Positions 1-12,510 of a DNA stretch of 64,000 nucleotides are shown here, piece after piece. The notes under the pieces were generated by a model that saw only the letters and a program-made list of their open reading frames with translations, was not told the DNA's origin and did no database searches. The position numbers and the translations under genes are program-made. Source of the DNA: Alcanivorax sp. S71-1-4 (lineage in GTDB: Bacteria > Pseudomonadota > Gammaproteobacteria > Pseudomonadales > Alcanivoracaceae). Position 1 is the first letter of the stretch, and every line of letters starts with the position of its first letter. The stretch spans positions 1 through 64,000 of the forward strand of contig NZ_AQOR01000010.1 in NCBI RefSeq assembly GCF_009846755.1, given 5' to 3'.

Positions 1-107
1 GTCAGCAGGGTCAGGGCGATGGCCTGGGCCATCGGACGAAGGCGGAGCACACTGTCGCGCCGCGACGATGAGGAGAAAAGGGGAGGACAAGCCTTGTGCG
101 CAGGCAT
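1..107 (-). CDS. N-terminal fragment of an unidentified protein (runs off the left edge)
   Basis: An open frame starts with ATG at 107-105 and stays open for about 36 codons to the window edge. It is preceded by AAGGA about 7 bases upstream. The N-terminus is Ser/Arg-rich (SSSSRR), then turns hydrophobic (MAQAIALTLLT), as in a signal peptide or a first membrane segment. An internal Met at about residue 26 is an alternative start. The gene lies downstream of the PstS-like gene on the same strand, but a strong terminator separates them, so it probably has its own promoter in 108-293. Too little is present to name a family. Confidence 0.4.
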   Translation of the reverse strand, partial: MPAHKACPPLFSSSSRRDSVLRLRPMAQAIALTLL

Positions 108-293
108 AACTGTTTCCTTGGGAGCATGTCTGGGCGGCGGATCCGGGTTGATATCTCGCCAAAATTGCCATGCAGACGGTTCTCAGAGAACGGGACCGAA
201 CTTGCGTCACAAAAACTTCAAATTATCTTTCTTTGTCTCGGCCGGGTTTTGATGGCCGCACTGCAGATGCCGATATTGATTTAACCTGGCTTG

Positions 294-332
294 CCAAAAG
301 AAGAAGACGCCATGGCCTTCGGCCATGGCGTC
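294..332 (-). terminator. Rho-independent terminator of the PstS-like gene
   Basis: A perfect 12-bp stem GACGCCATGGCC with a 3-base loop occupies 306-332. On the minus strand it is followed by a T-rich tail (TTCTTCTTTT). It lies about 38 bases past the stop codon of the phosphate-binding protein gene. Confidence 0.85.
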
Positions 333-369
333 CCGGATACCAGATGAAGCTGGTACAGATTGAAGCTGA

Positions 370-1479
370 TTAACGGCCAATACCCGCGCAGTCCGTAGCA
401 TCGTCGATGAACAGAGCGTAGGTATTGAGTACCGCGTTCTGCCAGCTGCTCGGCAGCGGAACCAGGTCAGCATTGGAAACATAGCTGTCATGGAAACCGG
501 TGTAGTGGTTCAGCATGAAGTCACCGATTTCGGTGCCGATGGTGTTGTCGCTGTAGCACTGGCTCAGCAGCATGAAGGTGAAACCGGCAATCGGGTAGCC
601 GGCACTCGGATCCGGGAAAACCGGAGCCCAGTCAGCCGGGTTGGTGGTTGACGGCGGCGTAACGGAAGCGAACGTCGCCTGCACATTCACTTGTGTCGGC
701 AGGTACGCAGTGCTGTCGTTGCGGTTGACGATGGAAGCCACTTCTGCCGGATCAGACGGATCGACATAGTCAGGGCTAACGAAGGTGATGGCACCGTCGA
801 TGCTGTTCATCAGGGATACCACACCACTGGAGCCGTTTGCAGACTGGAATACTGCGCTGCCCGACGGGGTGCCGATGCGAGCGGTAAGGAAGTTGGTGCT
901 GGTCTGGAACAGGGTCGGCTCAACGGTGGCCAGGTGGCGGGTAAAGATTTCTACCGTACCTGAACCGTCAGCGCGGTGTACAACAGTAATCTGCTTGGAG
1001 GGGAAAGAGCCCAGCTGGTTCCAGTTGGTGATCTGGCCAGAGAAGATTTCGGCCACATCGCTGCTGCTCAGCACCAGCGGATTCATCGCTGTTACATCGC
1101 TGTTATTGAAAGGAACCGTTACAGACGTGCCTGCGAACGGAACCTGGATCAGAGGACCAAAGCTGCTTTCATCGTTAGCGGCGTAGTTGCTGATCTCGGT
1201 GCTGCTGGCAACAGAATCCGAACCGGCATAATGCACGGTCGGCACCAGAAGCGGATCATAACCGAACTCGCTGGAATCGTTGTTGAAGAAGGCACGCTTG
1301 CCAGCGCTGGAACCTACGGACACGTAGCTTTCGTAATCGTAGCTTTCGCCAGTGATGATGTCGTTGAACACGCCAGCAGACAGGGAAGCGCCGCCACCTA
1401 CGACATCAGCAGACGCCTGGCCAGCAAACGCTGCCAAACCCAGGCTGAGTGACACAGCCAGAACATTACGCTTGAACAT
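370..1479 (-). CDS. PstS-family phosphate-binding periplasmic protein
   Basis: A 369-residue secreted protein resembling the PstS substrate-binding subunit of phosphate ABC transporters. It begins with a clear Sec signal peptide (MFKRNVLAV..., likely cut after GQASA). Family-like segments follow: GGGASLSAGVF near the mature N-terminus, then phosphate-pocket-like stretches such as RADGSGTVEIFTRHL. The ATG at 1479 is preferred over the one at 1494 because GGAG lies 9 bases before it. No pstC, pstA or pstB is visible beside it, so it may be a stand-alone PstS or a secreted DING-like relative. One CTGTCAT half-site at 1605-1611 was seen upstream, but no full Pho box. A strong terminator follows. 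Confidence 0.8.
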   Translation of the reverse strand: MFKRNVLAVSLSLGLAAFAGQASADVVGGGASLSAGVFNDIITGESYDYESYVSVGSSAGKRAFFNNDSSEFGYDPLLVPTVHYAGSDSVASSTEISNYAANDESSFGPLIQVPFAGTSVTVPFNNSDVTAMNPLVLSSSDVAEIFSGQITNWNQLGSFPSKQITVVHRADGSGTVEIFTRHLATVEPTLFQTSTNFLTARIGTPSGSAVFQSANGSSGVVSLMNSIDGAITFVSPDYVDPSDPAEVASIVNRNDSTAYLPTQVNVQATFASVTPPSTTNPADWAPVFPDPSAGYPIAGFTFMLLSQCYSDNTIGTEIGDFMLNHYTGFHDSYVSNADLVPLPSSWQNAVLNTYALFIDDATDCAGIGR

Positions 1480-1662
1480 CTCTGAAATCTCCATTTAAAG
1501 GTTTGTTTGTTTCATCCAGAAAATCGTGCAGCGCCTTTGATATCACCCTCTGTAATGGAGTGTTGGTGATCAGGCCGCTACAGGATTTACTTTCAGGGGT
1601 GGCGATGACAGAGAAGGGAAAATTGCTCGGGAGATTATTTTATTTTCTGATTTGTTCAGCAT

Positions 1663-1695
1663 AAAAAATGACACCATGCCATATGCGGCATAGTG
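1663..1695 (-). terminator. Rho-independent terminator after the Phd/transposase-like gene
   Basis: Arms 1672-1680 and 1687-1695 form a 9-bp stem (one G-T pair) around a 6-base loop. On the minus strand TCATTTTTT follows. The hairpin sits about 30 bases beyond the stop at 1726 and insulates that gene from the PstS-like gene. Confidence 0.75.
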
Positions 1696-1725
1696 CCATC
1701 GTTCCGCTTCTCAATTACTTTATTT

Positions 1726-2247
1726 TCAGGCGCCGCTGCGCGCAAACCCTCTTTTATCCAGAAATCCTTTTATTACGGCAATCAGTTCGACCCGATCACC
1801 GAACACACTCACATCCCGAATAAAGTCATCCCGTGACCATATGCGCCGGTTGATATCCAGGCCCACAAACCAGCGGTACAGCATGTTGTAATTGATCTGG
1901 TGATAAAGGTCTGCATCGCTGCCGGCATGTGTCACGGCCAGCCGCAGCAGCATGATGTGCGTCAACGCGGCCATGTCCAGGCGAAACAGATCTTGGCCCG
2001 CCATGGCCGTGACCTGTTCCACCAGGCCGGACTCCGGCACGGCATCACGCAGTGTGATCAACGGATGTTCCATGGGCAGGTAGTCCCGGATATCCGTCAG
2101 GGTTTTCTGCCATTCTTCCTGCGACACGATCCAGACCCACGGCGACCCATAACGAAACACCGATACCGGGCTGACGCGCGCTGATTCCACAATCCTTGAT
2201 AATTTCTGATCCAGTTCCTGCATGCCTACACGTGAATATCGCGCCAT
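1726..2247 (-). CDS. Phd/YefM-like domain joined to an IS5-type transposase N-terminal (DUF772-like) domain
   Basis: A 173-residue soluble protein of unknown function. Residues 1-50 (MARYSRVGMQELDQKLSRI, ...VFRYGSPWVWIVSQEEW) follow the Phd/YefM antitoxin pattern: a helix that binds DNA, then a beta pair ending in V.S.EEW. The last 90 residues (IMLLRLA, then INYNMLYRWFVGLDINRRIW) match the N-terminal domain of IS5-family transposases; no catalytic DDE domain follows. It is therefore probably a domesticated DNA-binding protein, not an active transposase. The start at 2247 is chosen because the antitoxin-like pattern begins there; the frame stays open to 2322. It lies just downstream of glmS on the same strand, past the attTn7 position, and has its own terminator. 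Confidence 0.6.
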   Translation of the reverse strand: MARYSRVGMQELDQKLSRIVESARVSPVSVFRYGSPWVWIVSQEEWQKTLTDIRDYLPMEHPLITLRDAVPESGLVEQVTAMAGQDLFRLDMAALTHIMLLRLAVTHAGSDADLYHQINYNMLYRWFVGLDINRRIWSRDDFIRDVSVFGDRVELIAVIKGFLDKRGFARSGA

Positions 2248-2554
2248 AACGTGAACCTGCGTACAGAGTGTGACAACGAGCATCGTCAGGGCCGATGTCA
2301 TTATGCAACCGGCCTGTTGCACTTATCTTTAATGATGCTCTCCCACTTCCGCAGACACGGTGACGCCCCGGGAACCGAACTTTCGTCAACAAAAGTTCAC
2401 ACCCTGCTCGCGCAATGACCAAGCACGAGCGTTCGCTTGCCGCCAGGCAAGTGAGGAACCCTGAGATCTGATTTCAGTGTGATATTGAGCGGGCGCCACC
2501 AAGGCAGCCAAGCGGGAAGCCGGCGCACCCGTCACCAGGTGCGCCGAAAGGGGA
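2248..2554. other. Intergenic region between glmS and the Phd/transposase-like gene
   Basis: About 307 bases without a convincing gene. It holds the GC-rich hairpin at the end of glmS (arms 2521-2529 and 2538-2546) and the predicted attTn7 insertion point. The upstream region of the gene starting at 2247 is also here, but no clear promoter was recognised. The frame 2045-2422 overlapping it is a shadow. Confidence 0.6.
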
Positions 2555-2592
2555 TCATTCCACGGTCACGGATTTGGCCAGGTTACGTGGCT
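2528..2592 (-). other. attTn7 site at the glmS 3' end (unoccupied)
   Basis: Tn7 and relatives insert about 25 bp past the glmS stop after TnsD binds the last codons of glmS. The recognised end is intact: GlmS finishes LAKSVTVE, as in Escherichia coli. The predicted insertion point is about 2530, inside the terminator-like hairpin 2521-2546. No Tn7 end or tns gene is present. Confidence 0.5.
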
Positions 2593-4381
2593 GGTCCACA
2601 TCCGTCCCGCGCATCACGGCGACGTGATAGCTCAGCAGTTGCAGCGGCACCGTGTAGACAATCGGGATCAGGCACTCCGGCACCGGCGGCATGTTCAGGA
2701 CGGTGACACCTTCTTCGTTTTGCAGCGCCGCATCGCGGTCGGCAAAGATATACAGCTCACCGCCACGGGCCCGCACTTCCTGCAGGTTGGATTTCAGTTT
2801 TTCCAGCAGTTCGTCGTTGGGGGCGACCGCGACGACCGGCATGTCCTTGTCCACCAGCGCCAGCGGGCCGTGTTTCAGTTCACCGGCCGGATAGGCTTCG
2901 GCGTGAATGTAGGAAATCTCTTTCAGTTTCAGCGCGCCTTCCATCGCCACCGGGTATTGCGTACCGCGACCCAGGAACAATGTGTGGTGCTTTTCGACAA
3001 AATCCTCGGCGAGCTTTTCGATGTCGCCGTCCAGTTGCAGCACCTGCTGGATCAGGCCCGGCAACTGCCGCATTTCATCGAGCACTTCCTGAATGCGCGC
3101 CTGCGCCATGCCGCGCACCCGTCCCAGGGCCAGCACCAGCATCATCAGCGCGGCAAGCTGTGTGGTGAAGGCTTTGGTAGACGCCACACCGATTTCCGGG
3201 CCGGCACGGGTCAGCAGCACGAGTTCGGATTCGCGCACCAGGGATGAGCTGTCCACGTTGCAGACAGCAAGGCGGCCGACGTAGTGCGGGCTGCTGGTGG
3301 CACGCAATGCGGCCAGCGTGTCGGCCGTTTCACCACTCTGGGAAATCGTGACGAACAGGGTGCCTTCGGGGACCACGTGGCTGCGGTAGCGGAATTCACT
3401 TGCCACCTCCACCTGGCAGGGCACGCCGGCCAGCGCTTCGAGCCAGTAACGTGCAACCATGCCGGCGTGGTAGCTGGTGCCGCAGGCGATGATCTGGATA
3501 TTGCGTACTTTTTTCAGCAGTTCTGCGTTTTCGCTGAACAGGCCGTCGAGATCCGCCACGCTGCCCAGGCGCCCTTCCAGCGTGCGTTGCAAGGCTACCG
3601 GCTGCTCGAATATTTCCTTGAGCATGTAGTGGCGGTATTCGCCTTTTTCGGCGTCTTCGTGGGTGCCGTCGAATTCGTGAACGTCACGCTCAACCTGTTG
3701 GCCATCGCCATTGAAGATGCGCACGCTGTCGCGGCGCACTTCCGCCACGTCGCCTTCCTGCAGGAAGATAAACCGCGTGGTCACCGGCAACAGCGCAAGC
3801 TGGTCAGACGCCACGTAGTTTTCGCCGATGCCCAGCCCCACGACCAGTGGACTGCCGGAGCGGACGGCAATGAAACGATCCGGATCGCTGGTGCTCACCA
3901 CGCCGAGCGCATAGGCGCCATGCAGGCGTTGTACGGTGCTTTGCACGGCAGCCAGCAGGTCTTCGCCGCGCGCCTGCGCCTGGTGAATCAGGTGCACGAT
4001 CACTTCGGTGTCCGTGTCGGAGGTGAAGGTGTAGCCCTCACCTTGCAGGGCCTCGCGCAACGCCTGGTAGTTCTCGATGATGCCGTTGTGCACCAGCGCC
4101 AGGTCGTCGCCGGACATGTGCGGGTGAGCATTGCGCTCCGACGGCACGCCATGGGTCGCCCAGCGGGTGTGGGCCACGCCAAGCTGGCCACTGGTCTGGC
4201 TGGCCTGGACGGCGTCTTCCAGGCCCTGCACCTTGCCTTCGCGGCGCACGCGCTGCAGGCCGTCCCGGCCGATGATCGCCACGCCGGCGGAATCGTAGCC
4301 ACGGTATTCCAGCCGCTTCAGGCCGGTAAGCAGAATGCCGGCGACGTTACGTTCGCCGATTGCACCAACAATGCCACACAT
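2555..4381 (-). CDS. glmS: Glutamine--fructose-6-phosphate aminotransferase (isomerizing)
   Basis: Makes glucosamine-6-phosphate from fructose-6-phosphate and glutamine, the first step to UDP-GlcNAc for peptidoglycan and lipopolysaccharide. At 608 residues it matches the usual length. The N-terminal class II glutaminase domain (about 1-220) starts MCGIVGAIG, with Cys2 as the nucleophile after Met removal. Two SIS sugar-isomerase domains follow (about 285-415 and 455-600), with the SQSGETADT motif in the first. The C-terminus LAKSVTVE is the conserved TnsD target. Its start is 6 bases from the glmU stop, so the two genes form an operon. No glmS ribozyme is expected in this lineage and none is seen. 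Confidence 0.98.
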   Translation of the reverse strand: MCGIVGAIGERNVAGILLTGLKRLEYRGYDSAGVAIIGRDGLQRVRREGKVQGLEDAVQASQTSGQLGVAHTRWATHGVPSERNAHPHMSGDDLALVHNGIIENYQALREALQGEGYTFTSDTDTEVIVHLIHQAQARGEDLLAAVQSTVQRLHGAYALGVVSTSDPDRFIAVRSGSPLVVGLGIGENYVASDQLALLPVTTRFIFLQEGDVAEVRRDSVRIFNGDGQQVERDVHEFDGTHEDAEKGEYRHYMLKEIFEQPVALQRTLEGRLGSVADLDGLFSENAELLKKVRNIQIIACGTSYHAGMVARYWLEALAGVPCQVEVASEFRYRSHVVPEGTLFVTISQSGETADTLAALRATSSPHYVGRLAVCNVDSSSLVRESELVLLTRAGPEIGVASTKAFTTQLAALMMLVLALGRVRGMAQARIQEVLDEMRQLPGLIQQVLQLDGDIEKLAEDFVEKHHTLFLGRGTQYPVAMEGALKLKEISYIHAEAYPAGELKHGPLALVDKDMPVVAVAPNDELLEKLKSNLQEVRARGGELYIFADRDAALQNEEGVTVLNMPPVPECLIPIVYTVPLQLLSYHVAVMRGTDVDQPRNLAKSVTVE

Positions 4382-4387
4382 AGAAAT

Positions 4388-5749
4388 TCAGTCCTTTTTT
4401 TGCGGCCGGGGCCAGCCGCTGATGTTTCGCTGTTTGCCACGCGCCACCGCCAGTTCGCCCGCCTCAACGTCGCGGGTAATCACACTGCCGGCGCCGACGG
4501 TGGCGTCCTTGCCGATGGTCACCGGGGCCACCAGTGATGAATTCGAACCGATGAAGGCGTTATCGCCGATCTCGGTGCGGGCCTTGTTGACGCCATCATA
4601 GTTGCAGGTAATGGTGCCCGCACCCACGTTGACGCCGCTGCCCAGCGCCGTATCACCCAGGTAGGTCAGGTGGTTCACTTTGCTGCCCGGGCCAATGCGG
4701 GTTTTTTTCGTCTCGACGAAGTTGCCAACCTTGCTTCGTGGGGCCATTTCGGTGCCGGGGCGCAGCCGCGCAAACGGCCCGATCTGGCAGGCGTCGCCGA
4801 TGTCCGCGCCCTCCACAATGGAGTGGGCCTCGATCACGGTGCCCGCGCCGATGCGGCTGTTGCGGATCAGACAGTTGGGGCCGACGCGCACACCGGTGGC
4901 CAGGCTCACATCGCCCTCCAGCACGGTGTTCACATCCAGCACCACGTCTTCGCCGCAGGTAACGTTGCCACGAATGTCCAGCCGCGCCGGGTCCAGCACC
5001 GTGACCCCGGCGCGCATGAGTTGTTCCGCCTGCACCTGCTGGTAGATACGTTCCAGACGCGCGAGCTGCACGCGGTCGTTAACGCCATCCACTTCCCAGG
5101 CAAACTGTGGCTGTGCCGCCTCCACGGTCAGGCCGGCGCTGACCGCCATGGCAATTACATCGGTCAGGTAATACTCACCCTGGGCGTTGTTGCTGGACAG
5201 TTTCGGCAACGCGTCGGCCAGGAAGCCGCGCGGGCAGGCCAGGATGCCGGTGTTGATTTCGCGGATGGCGCGCTGGGTATCATCGGCGTCCTTGAACTCG
5301 ACGATGGCCTGCACTTCGCCGGCCGCGTTGCGCACGATGCGGCCATAAGCGCCGGGATCATCCATCTCCAGGGTCATCAGCGCCAGCCGGTCGGGCGCAA
5401 CACGGCCGACAAAGTCACGCAGCGTATCCGGACGAATCAGCGGCACGTCACCGTACAGGATCAGCACGACATCTTCGCTCACATGCGGCATGGCCTGGGC
5501 CACCGCATGGCCGGTGCCGAGTTGCTCGGCCTGTTCGGCCCAGACCGCATCCGGGGCCGGGACCTTCTCGCGCACCAGCTCACCACCGTGGCCATAGACC
5601 ACACAGATACGACGCGCGTCCAGCGCACGGGCACTGTCGATAACGTGTGAGAGCATTGGCCGGCCAGCAATCGGGTGCGCCACTTTCGGCAGTTGCGAGC
5701 GCATCCGGGTGCCCTTGCCGGCGGCAAGGATGACCACTGCAAGTTCCAT
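4388..5749 (-). CDS. glmU: Bifunctional N-acetylglucosamine-1-phosphate uridyltransferase / glucosamine-1-phosphate acetyltransferase
   Basis: Catalyses the last two steps to UDP-GlcNAc: acetylation of glucosamine-1-phosphate and uridylyl transfer. The 453 residues match the family. The N-terminal pyrophosphorylase domain carries LAAGKGTRMRS...PKVAH at about residues 9-27. The C-terminal half is a left-handed beta helix of hexapeptide repeats, with KNFVE-like (GNFVETKK) and YLGD motifs for acetyl transfer. It lies between the atp operon terminator and glmS, so glmU-glmS is probably its own transcription unit, a common arrangement downstream of atpC in gammaproteobacteria. Confidence 0.98.
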   Translation of the reverse strand: MELAVVILAAGKGTRMRSQLPKVAHPIAGRPMLSHVIDSARALDARRICVVYGHGGELVREKVPAPDAVWAEQAEQLGTGHAVAQAMPHVSEDVVLILYGDVPLIRPDTLRDFVGRVAPDRLALMTLEMDDPGAYGRIVRNAAGEVQAIVEFKDADDTQRAIREINTGILACPRGFLADALPKLSSNNAQGEYYLTDVIAMAVSAGLTVEAAQPQFAWEVDGVNDRVQLARLERIYQQVQAEQLMRAGVTVLDPARLDIRGNVTCGEDVVLDVNTVLEGDVSLATGVRVGPNCLIRNSRIGAGTVIEAHSIVEGADIGDACQIGPFARLRPGTEMAPRSKVGNFVETKKTRIGPGSKVNHLTYLGDTALGSGVNVGAGTITCNYDGVNKARTEIGDNAFIGSNSSLVAPVTIGKDATVGAGSVITRDVEAGELAVARGKQRNISGWPRPQKKD

Positions 5750-5814
5750 CTTTTACCTCGTCTGCTGACGTCCGTTCCATACCGTCAACCGCAGGGTGAC
5801 GGCCGGCGGAAGCG

Positions 5815-5850
5815 TAAAACAAAAAAGGGCAGCCTGGCAGCCACCCTTTT
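5815..5850 (-). terminator. Terminator of the atp operon
   Basis: AAAAGGG at 5823-5829 pairs with CCCTTTT at 5844-5850 around a partly paired GC-rich core. On the minus strand the stem ends in a long T run (CTTTTTTGTTTT). It lies between the atpC stop (5878) and the glmU start. Confidence 0.8.
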
Positions 5851-5877
5851 GTAAAAGCCCGACAAACCCGGCGAATG

Positions 5878-6312
5878 TTACTTGCCGGAGCCGCCGAACT
5901 TCTTCTTCATCTGCTGAATGGCCCGCAACTGCGCCACGGATTCCGCCAGCTGCGCGGAGGCAGCGGAGTAGTCCATGTCGGTGTGCTTGCCTTCCAGGGC
6001 TTCCTTGGCGCGCTGCCGGGCTTCTTCGGCGGCGGCTTCGTCCATGTCGTGGGCGCGTGCTGCAGAATCGGCCAGCACGGTGACCACTTTCGGCTGCACT
6101 TCCAGGAAGCCGCCGTTGACATAGAACACTTCTTCTTCGCCGCCCTGCTTGATGATCCGCACCGGGCCCGGTTTCAGGCCGGTCAGCAGCGGCGCGTGGC
6201 CCGGCAGAATGCCGAGGTCACCCTCGCTGCCTGCGGCCACAACCATTTCCACTTCGCCTGAGAACAGCTGCTTTTCAGCGCTGACGATGTCGCAATGCAC
6301 GGTCATCGGCAT
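5878..6312 (-). CDS. atpC: F1F0 ATP synthase epsilon subunit
   Basis: Central-stalk subunit that couples rotation to catalysis and can inhibit ATP hydrolysis. The 144 residues show the N-terminal beta-sandwich ([35 protein letters not shown]) and a C-terminal helical hairpin rich in Ala/Glu/Lys. AGGAG lies about 7 bases before the ATG at 6312; the ATG two codons later is a weaker choice. Last gene of the atp operon, 66 bases after atpD. Confidence 0.97.
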   Translation of the reverse strand: MPMTVHCDIVSAEKQLFSGEVEMVVAAGSEGDLGILPGHAPLLTGLKPGPVRIIKQGGEEEVFYVNGGFLEVQPKVVTVLADSAARAHDMDEAAAEEARQRAKEALEGKHTDMDYSAASAQLAESVAQLRAIQQMKKKFGGSGK

Positions 6313-6378
6313 GTGACTCTCCTGTGACTCTTGCCTGTGGCTCTTGAACCACCCGCCTGCTTAGACTGCCTCAGACGA

Positions 6379-7776
<1,398 letters not shown>

Positions 7777-7797
7777 TCAGCTTCTCTGCCCGCCCGG

Positions 7798-8670
7798 TCA
7801 GACCGCGGCGGCACCACTAACAATTTCGGAGATTTCCTGTGTAATGGCCGCCTGACGGGCCTTGTTATACAGGAGCTCCAGATCACGGATCAGGTCGCCG
7901 GCGTTGTCGGTTGCCGCCTTCATGGCAACCATCCGCGCGGCCTGTTCGCAGGCGTTGTTTTCCACCACACCCTGGTACACCTGGGTTTCGATGAAACGCT
8001 TCAGCAGACCGTTGATCAGTTCTTTGGCCGATGGCTCGTAGATGTAGTCCCAACGCTGGCCGGTGGTGTTCTTGAATTCCGATTCTTCACCGGACTTCAG
8101 CGGCAGCAGTTGTTGCACCACCGGGCTCTGCGTCATGGTGTTGACGAACTCGTTGTACACCAGGTAGACGCGGTCCACGTCGCCTTTCTCGAACGCATCC
8201 GCCATGACCTTGATGGAACCCACCAGATCACCCATGTGCGGGGCATCGCCCAGGCCGGTCACCGACGACACCACTTCACCGCCGAAGCTGCGGAAGAAGC
8301 TCATCGCCTTGTTGCCGATGGCGCAGTACTGCACCTGCACACCCTGCTCGGACCACTGGCGCGCTTCGCGCACCATCTGCTTGAGCAGGTTGACGTTGAG
8401 GCCACCACACAGACCGCGGTCACTGCTGACCACGATGTAGGCCACCTTCTTCACGTCGCGCTCGGCGAGGTAAGGATGGCGGTATTCCACATCGGCGTTT
8501 GCCAGGTGCGCAATCACGTCCCGGATTCGCGTGGCATACGGCTTGGAAGCCGCCATGCGTTCCTGTGCGCGACGCATCTTGCTGGCGGCAACCATCTCCA
8601 TGGCACGGGTGATCTTCCGCGTGCTCTGGACACTTGCGATTTTGGTACGTACCTCTTTCGCGCCGGCCAT
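7798..8670 (-). CDS. atpG: F1F0 ATP synthase gamma subunit
   Basis: Rotating central shaft of F1. It has 290 residues with the family's terminal helices: [20 protein letters not shown] at the N-terminus and [20 protein letters not shown] at the C-terminus. A conserved [11 protein letters not shown] segment is near residue 80. It lies 31 bases downstream of atpA in the standard atp order. Confidence 0.99.
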   Translation of the reverse strand: MAGAKEVRTKIASVQSTRKITRAMEMVAASKMRRAQERMAASKPYATRIRDVIAHLANADVEYRHPYLAERDVKKVAYIVVSSDRGLCGGLNVNLLKQMVREARQWSEQGVQVQYCAIGNKAMSFFRSFGGEVVSSVTGLGDAPHMGDLVGSIKVMADAFEKGDVDRVYLVYNEFVNTMTQSPVVQQLLPLKSGEESEFKNTTGQRWDYIYEPSAKELINGLLKRFIETQVYQGVVENNACEQAARMVAMKAATDNAGDLIRDLELLYNKARQAAITQEISEIVSGAAAV

Positions 8671-8701
8671 AGGACTATCCTTTTAAGCGTTTACCAAGCG
8701 A

Positions 8702-10246
8702 TTACCAGGTCTGGGTAGCCTTGAACTTCTCGATCGCGTCCTTGATGCCGGACTCGATGTCGCCGTTGAAGTCACCCTTCTCGTTGATTTTTTCCATCAA
8801 CGCCTTTTGTTCGCTGTTCATGTAGTCCAGCAAAGCGGCTTCGAACTTGCCGATCTTGTCCAGGGCCACATCTTTCAGGAAGCCTTCGTTGATCGCGTAC
8901 AGCACCACACCCATCTCGGCAACGGACTGCGGGCTGAACTGCTTCTGCTTCATCAGCTCGGTGGCGCGCTGACCATGCTCCAGCTGGGCACGGGTCGCTT
9001 CATCAAGGTCGGAAGCAAACTGGGCAAACGCCGCCAGTTCACGATACTGCGCCAGTGCCAGACGAATACCACCACCGAGTTTCTTGATGATCTTGGTCTG
9101 TGCCGCACCACCTACACGCGATACGGAAATACCGGCGTTCATCGCAGGACGGATACCGGCGTTGAACAGGTCGGTTTCGACGAAGATCTGGCCATCGGTA
9201 ATGGAGATCACGTTGGTCGGTACGAAGGCGGATACGTCACCGGCCTGGGTTTCGATGATCGGCAGCGCGGTCAGGGAACCGGTCTTGCCTTTCACTTCAC
9301 CGTTGGTGAACTGCTCGACGTACTCTTCGTTAACACGGGCAGCGCGTTCCAGCAGACGGGAGTGCAGATAGAACACGTCACCCGGGTACGCTTCGCGGCC
9401 CGGCGGACGACGCAGCAGCAGGGAGATCTGGCGATAGGCCCAGGCCTGCTTGGTCAGGTCATCGTAAACCACCAGAGCGTCTTCACCACGGTCGCGGAAG
9501 TACTCGCCCATGGAGCAGCCGGCGAACGGCGCCAGGTACTGCATGGCGGCCGGATCGGAAGCCGATGCAGCAACGATGATGGTGTTTTCCAGCGCACCGT
9601 GCTCTTCCAGCTTGCGCACCACGTTGGCAATGGTCGATTGCTTCTGACCAATCGCGACGTAGATACACTTAATGCCGGAATTTTTCTGGTTGATGATGGT
9701 GTCGATGGCGATCGCGGTCTTACCGATCTGACGGTCACCAATGATCAGCTCACGCTGGCCACGGCCTACCGGCGTCATCGCGTCGATGGCTTTCAGACCG
9801 GTCTGCACCGGCTGGTCTACCGACTTACGCCAGATCACGCCCGGCGCAACCTTTTCGACCGGCTCGGTGATCTTGGTGTTCAGCGGACCTTTGCCGTCAA
9901 TCGGGTTACCCAGCGCGTCAACAACGCGGCCGAGCAGCTCCGGACCCACCGGCACTTCCAGAATGCGGCTGGTACATTTGACTTTCTGGCCTTCGGCAAC
10001 GCCCAGGTAATCACCCAGCACCACCGCACCAACGGAGTCACGCTCAAGGTTGAGGGCCATGCCGTAGACGCCGCCTTCAAACTCGATCATTTCGCCGTAC
10101 ATCACGTCGGCCAGACCATGAATGCGCACAATACCGTCGGATACGGAAACCACCGTACCTTCGTTGCGCGCCTGGGTGGAGACATCAAGCTTGGCAATAC
10201 GCTGCTTGATGATCTCGCTGATTTCGGACGGGTTGAGTTGCTGCAT
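8702..10246 (-). CDS. atpA: F1F0 ATP synthase alpha subunit
   Basis: Non-catalytic nucleotide-binding subunit of F1. The 514 residues match the family. It starts [17 protein letters not shown], has the P-loop [10 protein letters not shown] near residue 170, and carries the alpha signature around [13 protein letters not shown]. It lies 17 bases downstream of atpH. Confidence 0.99.
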   Translation of the reverse strand: MQQLNPSEISEIIKQRIAKLDVSTQARNEGTVVSVSDGIVRIHGLADVMYGEMIEFEGGVYGMALNLERDSVGAVVLGDYLGVAEGQKVKCTSRILEVPVGPELLGRVVDALGNPIDGKGPLNTKITEPVEKVAPGVIWRKSVDQPVQTGLKAIDAMTPVGRGQRELIIGDRQIGKTAIAIDTIINQKNSGIKCIYVAIGQKQSTIANVVRKLEEHGALENTIIVAASASDPAAMQYLAPFAGCSMGEYFRDRGEDALVVYDDLTKQAWAYRQISLLLRRPPGREAYPGDVFYLHSRLLERAARVNEEYVEQFTNGEVKGKTGSLTALPIIETQAGDVSAFVPTNVISITDGQIFVETDLFNAGIRPAMNAGISVSRVGGAAQTKIIKKLGGGIRLALAQYRELAAFAQFASDLDEATRAQLEHGQRATELMKQKQFSPQSVAEMGVVLYAINEGFLKDVALDKIGKFEAALLDYMNSEQKALMEKINEKGDFNGDIESGIKDAIEKFKATQTW

Positions 10247-10263
10247 GCTTCAATCCCTCAAAC

Positions 10264-10800
10264 TCAAGAGTTCAGTTGCTCGGCCAGGCGGGCCAATCTG
10301 CCGCGCACACTGCCATCAATCACTGTATCGCCGGCACGGATCAGGACGCCGCCGATCAAGGCTTCGTCCACACGCGTGGAGACATGTACTTCCCGGCCCA
10401 GGCGTTTTTTCAAACTGCCGACCAGACGCTCGACTTCTGCATCTTCGAGGCTTTGCGCGGAGACCAGCTCCACATCCACAAAGGCTTCCTGTGCTGCCAC
10501 GAAGGCATGGAACAGGTCGAAGACCGCCGGCAGCAGAGGCAGACGCCCGTGCTCCGCCAGTTGCGCGATGAAGTTGCGGCCGCTCTCGTTCAGCGCGTCA
10601 CCACAGACCTCAGCGAATGAGTCGGCTTTCTGTCCGGCACTCAGTTGGGGCTGCTGAAGCCAGGCGCGCATGGCGGGGTCTTCCGCCACTGCCGCGGCCA
10701 CGCCCAGCATCTTTTCCCATTCCGCCAGGGCACTGTTGTCCCGCGCAAACAGGAAAGCTGCCTTGGCGTAAGGACGAGCGATGGTGGTCAATTCAGCCAT
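10264..10800 (-). CDS. atpH: F1F0 ATP synthase delta subunit
   Basis: Peripheral-stalk subunit joining the F1 head to the b dimer. The 178 residues show the typical OSCP-like ends: ARPYAKAAFLFA at the N-terminus and DTVIDGSVRGRLARLAEQL at the C-terminus. It lies 15 bases downstream of atpF. Confidence 0.98.
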   Translation of the reverse strand: MAELTTIARPYAKAAFLFARDNSALAEWEKMLGVAAAVAEDPAMRAWLQQPQLSAGQKADSFAEVCGDALNESGRNFIAQLAEHGRLPLLPAVFDLFHAFVAAQEAFVDVELVSAQSLEDAEVERLVGSLKKRLGREVHVSTRVDEALIGGVLIRAGDTVIDGSVRGRLARLAEQLNS

Positions 10801-10815
10801 GGGTTACCCGTTTAG

Positions 10816-11286
10816 TCAGAGTTCGGCCGCCAGCTGCTCAAGCAGCTGCTTGTGTGCATCCTGATTCACTTCCGCGCCCAGGACCTGCTCCGCGCCTTTC
10901 AGTGCCAGGGCGGACACTTCTTTACGAAGCTGTTCGCGAGCCTGGTTCACTTCCTGTTCGATCTCCGCCTGGGCTTTCGCTACCAGACGATCGCCTTCGG
11001 TCTTCGCATTGACCTTGGCTTCTTCCAGGATCTGATTGGCACGGCGGTTGGCCGCTTCGATGATCTCGGCCGCCTTCTCCTTCGCCTCATGGAGGTTGGA
11101 GCTGGCCTTGGCTTGCGCCAGTTCCAGATCACGCGCTGCCCGATCGGCGGCACTGAGGCCGTCGGCGATCTTCTGCTTGCGCTCGGTCAGCGCGCCCATG
11201 ATCGGCGGCCACACGAACTTCATGCAGAACCATACGAACAGGGCGAACCAGACTACCTGGCCAAGCAGTGTTGCATTAATGTTCAT
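10816..11286 (-). CDS. atpF: F1F0 ATP synthase b subunit
   Basis: Peripheral-stalk subunit. The 156 residues comprise one N-terminal membrane helix ([20 protein letters not shown]) and a long charged, Ala-rich coiled coil with the family motif KAKAEGDRLV-like [18 protein letters not shown]. It lies between atpE and atpH. Confidence 0.98.
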   Translation of the reverse strand: MNINATLLGQVVWFALFVWFCMKFVWPPIMGALTERKQKIADGLSAADRAARDLELAQAKASSNLHEAKEKAAEIIEAANRRANQILEEAKVNAKTEGDRLVAKAQAEIEQEVNQAREQLRKEVSALALKGAEQVLGAEVNQDAHKQLLEQLAAEL

Positions 11287-11330
11287 GCGAACACCTCAAA
11301 CCGCGTTGCGTGAATTTCCCTGGTCGGGTC

Positions 11331-11588
<258 letters not shown>

Positions 11589-11609
11589 TCATTACGGTGT
11601 TGCGATGAA

Positions 11610-12497
<888 letters not shown>

Positions 12498-12510
12498 TTA
12501 ACAGTGTGTG

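Noticed and set aside
19-373. Plus-strand short frames at the left edge
   Set aside because: No ribosome sites or family motifs; they overlap a terminator and the probable promoter of the minus-strand edge gene.
1605-1673. Pho box upstream of the PstS-like gene
   Set aside because: Only isolated TGTCAT half-sites were found, not two at the right spacing; the one near 1670 belongs to a terminator stem.
8807-10657. 616-residue plus-strand frame opposite atpA and atpH
   Set aside because: Antisense shadow of certain atp genes with no ribosome site or recognisable domain.
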